Shown here: piece after piece, positions 1 through 6,340 of the stretch
Numbering within the stretch: the first letter of the stretch is position 1
Layout of the letters: every line of letters begins with the position of its first letter
Assembly: GCA_910588755.1 (NCBI GenBank)
Contig: CAJUQZ010000185.1
Location: forward strand, 1 to 6,771
Length of the DNA stretch: 6,771 nt
Reading direction: 5' to 3'
From: an uncultured Lachnospiraceae bacterium
Lineage (GTDB): Bacteria > Bacillota > Clostridia > Lachnospirales > Lachnospiraceae
The notes under the pieces: generated by a model
What the model saw: the letters and a program-made list of their open reading frames with translations, nothing else
What the model was told of the DNA's origin: nothing
The model's database searches: none
Translations under genes and position numbers: made by a program

Positions 1-99
1 CTTCTGCACAGTCCCAAGCGGCACACCCGACAGCTCTGAAATCTGTGCATAACTGTATCCCTTCTGCAGCTTTCTCTGTTTCATTTCCTCTATTGTCAT
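1..99 (-). CDS. HTH-domain protein, N-terminal 33 codons only (possible HTH-Uma2 family)
   Basis: The gene runs off the left edge, so only residues 1-33 are visible. They begin MTIEEMKQRK and continue through YSYAQISELSGVPLGTVQK. This is a compact helix-turn-helix of the XRE/Cro type: a charged first helix, YAQISELSGV as the second helix and turn, and PLGTVQK at the start of the recognition helix. The start codon is well supported by AGGAGG seven bases upstream and a near-consensus promoter behind it. From memory, this N-terminus is common in Lachnospiraceae proteins where the HTH is followed by a Uma2-type (PD-(D/E)XK-like) nuclease domain, but that part is outside the window, so the Uma2 assignment is inference. 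It could instead be a plain small HTH regulator. It is the last gene on this strand in the window and has its own promoter, separate from the upstream operon. Confidence 0.75.
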   Translation of the reverse strand, partial: MTIEEMKQRKLQKGYSYAQISELSGVPLGTVQK

Positions 100-130
100 A
101 AGTGTACCTCCTGAATCAATCTTTATTAAG

Positions 131-159
131 ATAATACACCTGTTCGGTTTATTTGTCAA
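131..159 (-). promoter_or_regulatory. Strong housekeeping-sigma promoter for the HTH gene
   Basis: On the minus strand a perfect -35 box TTGACA (154-159) is followed by a 17-base spacer and a -10 box TATTAT (131-136, five of six matches to TATAAT). The start codon is at 99, leaving a short leader that contains the AGGAGG ribosome site. The phased T/A-tract repeats abut the -35 box directly, so this promoter is probably strong or regulated through them. Confidence 0.8.
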
Positions 160-213
160 CCGTTTTGTTTCCATTTTGTCATTTTATTTCCGTTTTGTTT
201 CCATTTTGTTTCC
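160..213. repeat. Helically phased A/T-tract repeat array upstream of the HTH promoter
   Basis: On the plus strand, 160-179 and 190-209 are identical 20-base copies of ccgttttgtttccattttgt, offset by 30 bases. At finer scale the region is five units of an 11-mer, (A/G)TTTTGTTTCC, with one unit cut to 8 bases and one carrying TTTTATTTCC. The T4 tracts start at 163, 174, 182, 193 and 204, a mean spacing close to 10.3 bases, or one helical turn. An 11-base palindrome, cgttccgaacg, follows at 219-229. The array ends at the -35 box of the HTH gene. Likely roles are intrinsic DNA curvature or an UP-like element, or a tandem operator for a regulator, possibly the HTH protein itself. The repeat is directly visible; its function is inferred. 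Confidence 0.8.
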
Positions 214-248
214 ACATCCGTTCCGAACGCAGTCAAAAATCTGCTTTT

Positions 249-1628
249 TCAGCGCTCTCTGACATCCACTATGCTGCACTTTGCGGACAGCTTTTGCAGT
301 ACTTCCCTGTGCTCTAGAGGACAGAAGCAAAGCTTTATTTCTTTTAGATTAGACAGTTCCAGCAGCAGCCGGCAGTCAGAGAAGTTCGTATTGTTCAAGT
401 GAAGTTTTTTTAGATTTTTGCAGTTTTGCAAAAAAGAATAATCATCAATATAAATATCCTCAATCGTCAGGTTTTGCAGATTCGTCATTCGCCCGATCAC
501 GGACCAGTCCCGAAGATCATAGTAGTAGGGGGCTGGCGCATGATACTCAGAGGGCGCATAAATGTAGAGAAAATCTTCTTCCCTGCACATGATTCCATAC
601 GTACCAATCGTCAGCGTCTTCATCCGGGCAATATCCTTTCCCCAGTCATACGCCGTGGAAGGCACGTGGTTAAAACACTTCTGAATCATATAGGCCACCA
701 ATGGATGAAGCGCGATACCATTCTGCGGCTTAGGCTCACGCATACCCAAATTCAGCATTTGATATGTATTTAGCGCTGTACGACGCGGACCATATGTGGG
801 CTGCTCCTGCCCGAATTCCCGTTCGCTTCCAGACGGTGCAACACCCAAATCTCGGCGAATATAGCTGTTTATGTCAAATCTGGGCGGAGCCGGCAAGGTG
901 CGGTTTGCTGCCAGAAGCTCTCTGTAGTCATCCGATTCATAGTAAAAATACAGATGCCCTTCGTCCATACATGTGCCATTTCCAGACGGCTCCCTAAGGC
1001 GCTCCGGCGCGATCCCTGCATCTGCAAGAACACGTTCGATGCCTGCCAGGTCCGTATACCATTCCCCCTTATTCCAGCCACGGGCGGCCCCGCGCAGCAT
1101 CTCTATCAGAAAAGCTTCCGTGTTATCTGCACACTTCGCATAGGTGACATAGTCATCATTGGTGCTGATATATACTGGCGGATCTGCAATGCCATCGAGC
1201 AGATCTTTTTTCCGGTATCCGGCAGACCAGACACCCTGATTCTCATACCATATAATGACATAATTCTCCGTAACCGTATCCCAGCGCTCCACAGGCAGCC
1301 GCCAGAGCTGAAAATAAGGATCGCTGGCATATTCCGCCTCTTTGCCCTGTTCCACCGCCTCCCGGTACTCCTCCACCCATTCATCTGCCAGGTCTTCCTC
1401 AATAAGCTCGTAACTGGCATAAATCTTTTGCGGTTCCATCATCTGATTGTAATATGTATTGACTCTGTCCTTTCCATAGTGAAGCAAATACTCCCTGTAT
1501 GGCTGGGGAAGCGAGATGCCAAGCCGCCCTTCTGTCTCCTCAATTTCCCATATCGAAAATCCCTGGTGCTCTGTAGCACAGAAAAAATCCATCATTTCTG
1601 AAAGTGTCAGATGATATTTTACTGCCAT
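249..1628 (-). CDS. SUKH (SMI1/KNR4-like) protein with C-terminal leucine-rich repeats
   Basis: 459 residues. Residues about 24-55 (SIWEIEETEGRLGISLPQPY, then REYLLHYG) match the signature start of the SUKH/SMI1-KNR4 fold, which runs to about residue 180 and includes the strand-rich ENYVIIWYENQGVWSAGY segment. A linker region of unclear fold (about 190-330) follows. Residues about 335-440 then form short leucine-rich repeats, for example MTNLQNLTIEDIYI and NLKKLHLNNTNFSDC followed by SNLKEIKLCFCPL. SUKH proteins are known mainly as cytoplasmic immunity proteins against polymorphic toxins and as binding modules. The LRR tail suggests protein recognition. There is no signal peptide or membrane segment. 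It is the last gene of the four-gene operon: its start lies 3 bases after the upstream stop, and its AGGAGG site lies in the last codons of the upstream gene. No matching toxin is visible. SUKH call fairly confident; LRR call moderately confident. Confidence 0.8.
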   Translation of the reverse strand: MAVKYHLTLSEMMDFFCATEHQGFSIWEIEETEGRLGISLPQPYREYLLHYGKDRVNTYYNQMMEPQKIYASYELIEEDLADEWVEEYREAVEQGKEAEYASDPYFQLWRLPVERWDTVTENYVIIWYENQGVWSAGYRKKDLLDGIADPPVYISTNDDYVTYAKCADNTEAFLIEMLRGAARGWNKGEWYTDLAGIERVLADAGIAPERLREPSGNGTCMDEGHLYFYYESDDYRELLAANRTLPAPPRFDINSYIRRDLGVAPSGSEREFGQEQPTYGPRRTALNTYQMLNLGMREPKPQNGIALHPLVAYMIQKCFNHVPSTAYDWGKDIARMKTLTIGTYGIMCREEDFLYIYAPSEYHAPAPYYYDLRDWSVIGRMTNLQNLTIEDIYIDDYSFLQNCKNLKKLHLNNTNFSDCRLLLELSNLKEIKLCFCPLEHREVLQKLSAKCSIVDVRER

Positions 1629-1631
1629 TCC

Positions 1632-2825
1632 TCACTCCTCCTTTTCCTGCATGTCACCTGCAAGCTCCGCCGGATACCTGCATGTCGCATTCCACAAAAT
1701 CCACTCCTCATATCCGGCGTCATACACCGCCTGAATCTGCTGCTGAATCTGTTCTACCTCATAGGAGATGTGCCCGCTCACCCACGTCGCCGTGAACGCC
1801 TGCAGCCACGGGCGCACGAGCGCGCAGTGCGCCCCCTCATTCTGTCCCAATACGTCCTGTGACTGCATGAGCGCCTGGTACACGGTGTCATACGGGTGCG
1901 CGTCAGGCACATCGAACCCGAATACCCCCGGCCCATAGTGCGAGGGATACACCATAGGGCTCAGCACATCCACCGTCTCCCCAAGCGCCGCATAATTCTG
2001 CCCGACGCGCTCAATATCCGTCGCGCTGCCGATCACTGTGCCAAACACATCTGCGGTGAGCACACCGCCCTTCTCATGTATGTAATCACCTGCATAGGAC
2101 AAAAAGCCTGTGATTGCCTGCTCTTTGGTATGAACGGACATATCAACCTTATAATCCGCCGCCTCCGCATCGCTCCCGATCGGAAAGCGGACATAGTCAT
2201 ACTGAATCTCGTCAAACCCGGCATCGAGCGCGGCCTGTGCAATCTCCGCAAGATACGCCCACACCTCCTGGTCATAGGGATTTACCCACGCCAGGCCATA
2301 CGCATCTGTGACCGGACTGCCGTCTGGTTTCTTAAGCGCGCTGCCCGCGTGATGCGCTGCAAACACCGGATCCTTGAAGCACACAATCCGCGCAATCGTA
2401 TAAATGCCATGCGCCTTGAGTGTCTCCATCAGCGCATTAATATCTCTGATATACGCGACACCGTTTCCCATCTCCAGGACAGAGCCGGTGTCCATTTTCC
2501 ACGTGATCTCACCCTCGTCATTCTTGACATCAATCACCATCGTGTTGAGCTCCGTCGCGTCCACGAGCGCAATCAGGTCATTCATGCGCTCGCTGCCCGC
2601 CACGGGGCCTGTCACATAGATCCCCTTTACTGCCGGGCGCTCCTTTTCCATCTCGCACGGATCCGTCCCGCTCTGCGTCTCCTGCTCGGTTTCGGTGCGC
2701 TCCTGTGTAAGCGCCATCTCCGGCGCCTCGGTCATCCGCAGTCCCTGCGCGGTTTCCTCCCTGCTGCCGCACGACACAAGGCAGGGCAGCATCAGCATTA
2801 TAATCAGTACGAACAGTCTTCTCAT
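1632..2825 (-). CDS. Lipoprotein with DUF4015-type putative glycoside hydrolase domain
   Basis: 397 residues. The N-terminus has two arginines, a hydrophobic stretch and a lipobox LVSC with the acceptor at Cys19, so it should be an exported lipoprotein anchored on the outer face of the membrane. A Glu/Thr-rich, low-complexity linker spans about 20-63. From about residue 66 to 385 it resembles the DUF4015 (PF13200) family, a TIM-barrel-like putative glycosyl hydrolase. Visible landmarks are KGIYVTGPVAG (67-77), VIDVKNDEG (97-105), WVNPYD (180-185), FDEIQYDYVRFP (204-215) and VLSPMVYPSHY (287-297). The acidic residues in IDVKND and in EIQYDY are plausible catalytic candidates, but the substrate is unknown; a cell-wall or exopolysaccharide glycan is the usual guess. 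The start codon overlaps the upstream stop (ATGA, 4 bases) and its own ribosome site is weak, pointing to translational coupling. By eye it is richer in GCG/CGC-type codons than its neighbours. Confidence 0.85.
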   Translation of the reverse strand: MRRLFVLIIMLMLPCLVSCGSREETAQGLRMTEAPEMALTQERTETEQETQSGTDPCEMEKERPAVKGIYVTGPVAGSERMNDLIALVDATELNTMVIDVKNDEGEITWKMDTGSVLEMGNGVAYIRDINALMETLKAHGIYTIARIVCFKDPVFAAHHAGSALKKPDGSPVTDAYGLAWVNPYDQEVWAYLAEIAQAALDAGFDEIQYDYVRFPIGSDAEAADYKVDMSVHTKEQAITGFLSYAGDYIHEKGGVLTADVFGTVIGSATDIERVGQNYAALGETVDVLSPMVYPSHYGPGVFGFDVPDAHPYDTVYQALMQSQDVLGQNEGAHCALVRPWLQAFTATWVSGHISYEVEQIQQQIQAVYDAGYEEWILWNATCRYPAELAGDMQEKEE

Positions 2826-4024
2826 ATTTTATCACTCTGTAAAAAACATCTCTGGTAAGCATCCTTCACAAACCCGTAGTCAAATTGTCTCCTTGCCTGG
2901 GCAAATTTCGTGCCAAAGGAGTCCGCAAGCTCCTCCATATATTGTCCGGCAGCCAGGGCGGACACCATACCCTCCCCGTCCGTCTCCAGTCCTGCAAGCT
3001 GTATCTTCACGAAATGCACGCCGCTTTGGTCCAGCAGGTAAAAAAAACACCACCATTCCAGAAACGCATACATGTTATTTATCGTTGTATCCTTATTCAC
3101 CTCGTCGATATCCTCAATCACCTGTTTTAGCGCTTCCTCTAACTTGTCAAAATGCCCGCCAAATGCACACAGCAGATTCTGAAATTCACTTCCCTCTGTA
3201 TTGAGCTGGGTTTCTGCTGGCAGCTCTTTCCAGTATTTTTCATAAAAATAAATAAACGTCTCCCTTTTTCCTGCCTGAACACAAGTTCGCAGCACACTAA
3301 GATACATGGAGTCCGGTTCAGCCGACCGGCAATACTTATAGCACCACAGATGCTTCTTCGGTATATTTTTATGGATGAAATCAAGCATCATCTCCTCCGC
3401 CTTCTGTACCTGTCCAATGAACAGGAAATGCAGCAGATACGTCAGATGCCTGCAAACATAACAGCTCTCAATCTCCTTTTCATAAATCAGAAAATTCCGC
3501 GCGGCCTTCTGAACCCTGTCCGTGTCCTGGTATAACATGGCAAGATTCATCTCGTCCGAATAATAGTGATAGGCCTGGCCGTATCTTAGCGCCGCCGCCT
3601 CATATCTCTCCATAAAGACATCCATTCTGGCATCATCAATCTGATGGTACGCACAGTACGCATCGTATATATCGTCATAAATCCAGGTATTCAGGTGCGC
3701 CATACTGGTGCCCGGATAATTTGGCAGCTCCCTGTCCATATACAGCGCACAGTCCTTATAATAAAGCTCTGCGTACCTTACAATCTCTGCATAATTGTTG
3801 TCGCACCCGTTGAGGTACAGCAGGTCATACAGCGTATAAAAATACAAATACCATTCCTTCTCCTGTTTCGTGAGCTTGAGAAGCTTCTTTAAAACTGACG
3901 ACAGGGCCTTATAATTCTGTTGGTACAGATCATAGCTTCCCCTTGTCAGCTCCTGTGACCTGCCCACCAGCCTGCGAATCTCATCTGAACCGATCTGGTT
4001 CAACTTGATATCTGAAAATGTCAT
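2822..4024 (-). CDS. Helical-repeat (TPR-like) protein of unknown function, partner of the Hsp90-family gene
   Basis: 400 residues from the ATG at 4024 (MTFSDIKLNQIGSDEIRRL). This start is chosen because AGGAGGA sits seven bases upstream; an in-frame start 16 codons earlier would lie inside the upstream gene and has no such site. The protein is almost entirely predicted alpha-helix, rich in Tyr, Leu, Glu and Lys. It shows paired-helix patterns typical of degenerate tetratricopeptide solenoids, for example DEMNLAMLYQDTDRVQKAAR (about 157-176) and FLFIGQVQKAEEMMLDFI (about 201-218). No signal peptide, membrane span or catalytic motif is seen, so it is probably cytoplasmic. It starts 11 bases after the Hsp90-family gene and its stop overlaps the start of the lipoprotein gene. 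I do not recognise a named family. A scaffold or co-chaperone-like role for the neighbouring Hsp90 is a reasonable guess from context only. Confidence 0.8.
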   Translation of the reverse strand: MTFSDIKLNQIGSDEIRRLVGRSQELTRGSYDLYQQNYKALSSVLKKLLKLTKQEKEWYLYFYTLYDLLYLNGCDNNYAEIVRYAELYYKDCALYMDRELPNYPGTSMAHLNTWIYDDIYDAYCAYHQIDDARMDVFMERYEAAALRYGQAYHYYSDEMNLAMLYQDTDRVQKAARNFLIYEKEIESCYVCRHLTYLLHFLFIGQVQKAEEMMLDFIHKNIPKKHLWCYKYCRSAEPDSMYLSVLRTCVQAGKRETFIYFYEKYWKELPAETQLNTEGSEFQNLLCAFGGHFDKLEEALKQVIEDIDEVNKDTTINNMYAFLEWWCFFYLLDQSGVHFVKIQLAGLETDGEGMVSALAAGQYMEELADSFGTKFAQARRQFDYGFVKDAYQRCFLQSDKI

Positions 4025-4030
4025 CGTCTC

Positions 4031-4037
4031 TCCTCCT
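4031..4037 (-). promoter_or_regulatory. Shine-Dalgarno site fixing the start of the helical-repeat gene
   Basis: The minus strand reads AGGAGGA, overlapping the TAG stop of the Hsp90-family gene (4036-4038) and lying seven bases before the ATG at 4024. The overlap of a strong ribosome site with the upstream stop suggests re-initiation coupling, and it argues against the longer in-frame start. Confidence 0.8.
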
Positions 4038-5811
4038 ATCTGCCGCCGTAAAGCGCATACTCCATCAGCCACTGCAAACTTTTGTTCATAATCTCCATCT
4101 CCGCGCCGCCCAGTGTATAGTGCCCTGCCAGCAGGGACTGTATGTAGATCACCTGTATGAGATTGCGTGCAAACACTTCGTCGCGCACCTGTTCCAGACT
4201 CTGGACAAAACTGTTTTGGCTGTTGAGATACAGCATGTTTCTGTCCTTCTCCTGCTGCGCATCCCCAAAATCAAAACCCTCAAAAAATCCGGAGAAGCTG
4301 TCCCTGTCCATCGTTTCCGCAAACAGCGCATCCTCCCCCTGCACATACAGGGCCTGAAGACTGGCTGGCGAAAACTGCTTAAATGATACCCCGCAGTGAA
4401 ACGACGCCAGCCCGCGCTCGGCATATCTCCGAAAAAGCGTCACCCTTTCTATGAAATCCTCTGGCGGGTCCGTCAGAATATTGTCGTAAGAACTGTTGTC
4501 AAACTCCTCGATCCTGACATTTTTGTAATACTTGGGCAGCTTCTGCAAAATGCTGGCGTCATAGATGTAACCGCCATTGACCAGAAGGCTCTTTGTCCCC
4601 TCCACCAGCGGACACAGCCTTCGGAAGTCATCAAGCTCCACACAGTAGTTAACCGGTGTTTTCTTCGATGCGTTCACGATCTGAAACCCCGTCAGTATCC
4701 CCTGATTGGTCGGAAACGTCAGAAACGGGAAAAACAGCTTGAAAATCTGCTCGTTCTCCATCACCAGCGACTTGATCGCCACATTGTGAATCTGCGTGAG
4801 CTGCTTGAGCTTCCTGACATCATACTGCGACAGGGAGACAAAATAATCAAAGATGCATTTTTCAATCTCCCCCTTCGCCTTCATCAGCTTTGCGTCCTTT
4901 GTAAAGCCTTCCCGGGAAGCTGTCGGTGTCAGGTTCTCCATATTGATGATACAGCGCGCAAAGAAAGCCCACTTGGGAATCAGATCCCTCCCATCGTCTG
5001 TGACATACATGTTTTTTAAGAAAATCTTATGCTGGATCGAAGTGTTTGCGCTGGTCTGTCTGGTGGATATGTACGCATACCCTTTGATATCATCGCCAAT
5101 CAGCGGGATTACGTCAAAAAATGTCTCCTCAAAAACCAGCTCTCCAAACTCCATGATATCGTCCGCCATGCTGAAAGACTGGCGCCAGGGAATCAGATTA
5201 CTGTTGACAATTTTTTTCTGGTTCTCCCCATCAAAAAACACTGGCGTTTTCAATAAAAATCCATACTCTGACAAATCCGTTACAATCTCCTGCTCCGTAA
5301 AAAAGTCATACCTGGAACCCGTCAGCTTCAGATAAACATGTGTTCCCGGTTCCATGACCTTCTTTGGCTCCGTGATCACATAGGAGCCATCGCTTTTCCC
5401 CACCCACTGATAGGCTTTCTCCTCCGTGACCGGCCTCGTGATGACCTTGATCTCATTTGCGACCAGAAAGCAGGACAACAGGCCGATGCCAAACTGCCCG
5501 ATAAAGCTATTGCGCATTTTCTCATTGCGCTTGGACGACTGCCCGATCACGGACAGGAACGAATGGATTTCTTCCTTCGTAAGCCCGATACCATTGTCGG
5601 CAAAGACAAGCTGTGCGCCCTTTGCCATGCGCCGATAGGTCACAGTGATTTTTCCCGCCGGGCAATTTGGGTCCGCCCTCCTGCGCGCCTCGATCGCGTC
5701 AACCGCATTCTGCAACAGTTCCCGCAGAAAAACTTTTTCGCTGGAGTACAGGTTGTCGCTTAAGAGCCGTATGATTCCTTTTAGATCCACTTTAAAATTA
5801 TAATTTGCCAT
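4036..5811 (-). CDS. Hsp90-family protein (HtpG-like, divergent short form)
   Basis: 591 residues from the ATG at 5811 (MANYNFKVDLKGIIRLLSDN). AAGGA lies upstream of this start, whereas the longer GTG start at 5853 has no ribosome site. The N-terminal GHKL ATPase domain is complete: helix motif ELLQNAVDAI with catalytic-type Glu31, Asn35 and Asp38; DNGIG at 72-76; and the lid/glycine motif IGQFGIGLLSCF at 104-115. The middle domain carries FLKNMYVTDDGRDLIPKW and TASREGF, whose Arg300 corresponds to the conserved Hsp90 middle-domain arginine that contacts ATP gamma-phosphate. The C-terminal 290 or so residues are divergent from classical HtpG, and the protein is slightly shorter than the usual length of about 620. 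No MEEVD-type tail is present; it ends ALYGGR. It best fits the HSP90-like family distinct from canonical HtpG, so I give no gene symbol. It is the first gene of the four-gene operon and likely a cytoplasmic ATP-driven chaperone for a restricted set of clients. Confidence 0.93.
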   Translation of the reverse strand: MANYNFKVDLKGIIRLLSDNLYSSEKVFLRELLQNAVDAIEARRRADPNCPAGKITVTYRRMAKGAQLVFADNGIGLTKEEIHSFLSVIGQSSKRNEKMRNSFIGQFGIGLLSCFLVANEIKVITRPVTEEKAYQWVGKSDGSYVITEPKKVMEPGTHVYLKLTGSRYDFFTEQEIVTDLSEYGFLLKTPVFFDGENQKKIVNSNLIPWRQSFSMADDIMEFGELVFEETFFDVIPLIGDDIKGYAYISTRQTSANTSIQHKIFLKNMYVTDDGRDLIPKWAFFARCIINMENLTPTASREGFTKDAKLMKAKGEIEKCIFDYFVSLSQYDVRKLKQLTQIHNVAIKSLVMENEQIFKLFFPFLTFPTNQGILTGFQIVNASKKTPVNYCVELDDFRRLCPLVEGTKSLLVNGGYIYDASILQKLPKYYKNVRIEEFDNSSYDNILTDPPEDFIERVTLFRRYAERGLASFHCGVSFKQFSPASLQALYVQGEDALFAETMDRDSFSGFFEGFDFGDAQQEKDRNMLYLNSQNSFVQSLEQVRDEVFARNLIQVIYIQSLLAGHYTLGGAEMEIMNKSLQWLMEYALYGGR

Positions 5812-5839
5812 TTTTGATTTCCTTTTTCTTCGCTGTGCC

Positions 5840-5868
5840 AAAATACGATACACCTATGACATTTCCAA
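5840..5868 (-). promoter_or_regulatory. Possible promoter of the Hsp90-family operon
   Basis: The minus strand shows TTGGAA (5863-5868), a 17-base spacer and TATTTT (5840-5845), each matching four of six consensus positions. A leader of about 28 bases follows before the AAGGA ribosome site and ATG. The position and spacing are right but the boxes are weak. No CIRCE-like inverted repeat (TTAGCACTC type) is visible, so heat-shock control by HrcA is not supported. Confidence 0.45.
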
Positions 5869-5923
5869 ACCGAAAGACAACCCGATTGTGTAGGGGAATG
5901 TCCTTCTCCACTACTCGCCGCGC

Positions 5924-5968
5924 CGGGCACCCGTCAGCGCATGCTGACATATTACATCTGGGTGCCCG
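5924..5968. repeat. Nested palindrome between the two transcription units
   Basis: The outer arms CGGGCACCC (5924-5932) and GGGTGCCCG (5960-5968) are perfect 9-base complements. They enclose a second perfect hairpin, GTCAGC (5933-5938) and GCTGAC (5943-5948) with a 4-base loop, followed by an 11-base unpaired A/T-rich stretch. Neither strand has a T-run directly after the stem, so it is not a standard terminator on its own. It could be a dispersed REP-like palindrome, a structured RNA or a protein-binding site. Confidence 0.75.
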
Positions 5969-5975
5969 TGTGCAT

Positions 5976-6005
5976 AAAAAAGGCGCCCCAAATATCAGGA
6001 CGCCT
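5976..6005 (-). terminator. Rho-independent terminator after the Panacea-like remnant
   Basis: On the minus strand AGGCGTCC pairs with GGGCGCCT (eight pairs, one G-T wobble) around a 9-base loop, and is followed at once by a run of T (complement of the A-run at 5976-5981). It lies 15 bases beyond the stop of the Panacea-like ORF and upstream of the Hsp90-family operon, so it separates the two units. Confidence 0.88.
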
Positions 6006-6020
6006 CTCCAATATGAGAAA

Positions 6021-6320
6021 TCAGTTGTGATAATATTCCATCATGAGTGAATCAGCAATGTCCTTATTATCGCTCTCACCATCGCTGAGCGCACCTCTTG
6101 TCTCTCTCCACGGTTTTTCACCATGTGTATATCGTCTAAGCGTATCCCCATCCTCGTTTCCATATGTCCCAATCACTTCTTCCATATGCCTCTTTTCAGA
6201 CTCCGAAAACGAATGTGTCAGCCGATAATCTTCTTTTCGTACAATTCTTCTTCCCCTGTGTGTATCAAATAATCGTTTGTTTACCGACCCATTTGCATAG
6301 TCTTTAAAAGTATCCTCCAT
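6021..6320 (-). pseudogene. Panacea (DUF4065/SocA-like) domain remnant, N-terminus missing
   Basis: The readable part is 99 residues from an ATG at 6320; the frame is open to 6389 from a TTG, but without recognisable family sequence. Residues 1-13 (MEDTFKDYANGSV) fit the family's F-EAW-NGPV segment. The parts SESEKRHMEEVIGTYG (39-54) and YTHGEKPWRETR (64-75) fit the conserved C-terminal helix and the LTH-E-PW motif. Panacea proteins are usually about 150 residues or more, with an N-terminal section of some 45-50 residues that is absent here. Known members act as antitoxins in diverse toxin-antitoxin pairs or as proteolytic adaptors (SocA). The conserved Gly-Pro is Gly-Ser here, another sign of decay. 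No toxin partner is visible. It may still be translated from AGGA eight bases before the ATG, so 'pseudogene' means truncated relative to the family. Confidence 0.65.
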
Positions 6321-6340
6321 AAACCTTGTCCTAAATCCTC

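Noticed and set aside
160..213. CRISPR array
   Set aside because: The repeats are 11-base units and one 20-base duplication with a 10-base interval, not repeats of about 30 bases with unique spacers, and no cas gene is present.
236..249. Terminator after the SUKH-LRR gene (minus strand AAAAAGCAGATTTTT)
   Set aside because: The stem is only five A-T pairs with no GC core, too weak to call; the operon's true terminator is not evident in 100-248.
954..2858. Long plus-strand open frames (for example 954-1601 and 1896-2858)
   Set aside because: They lie wholly opposite well-supported minus-strand genes, have no recognisable motifs or ribosome sites, and are rich in Arg/His/Pro as expected for antisense of GC-rich codons.
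4025..4072. Longer start at 4072 for the helical-repeat protein
   Set aside because: It would overlap the end of the Hsp90-family gene and lacks a ribosome site; the ATG at 4024 has a strong AGGAGGA at the right distance.
5812..5853. Longer start (GTG at 5853) for the Hsp90-family protein
   Set aside because: There is no Shine-Dalgarno sequence upstream, it would lie within or next to the likely -10 box, and the extra 14 residues are basic and unlike the family; the ATG at 5811 has AAGGA.
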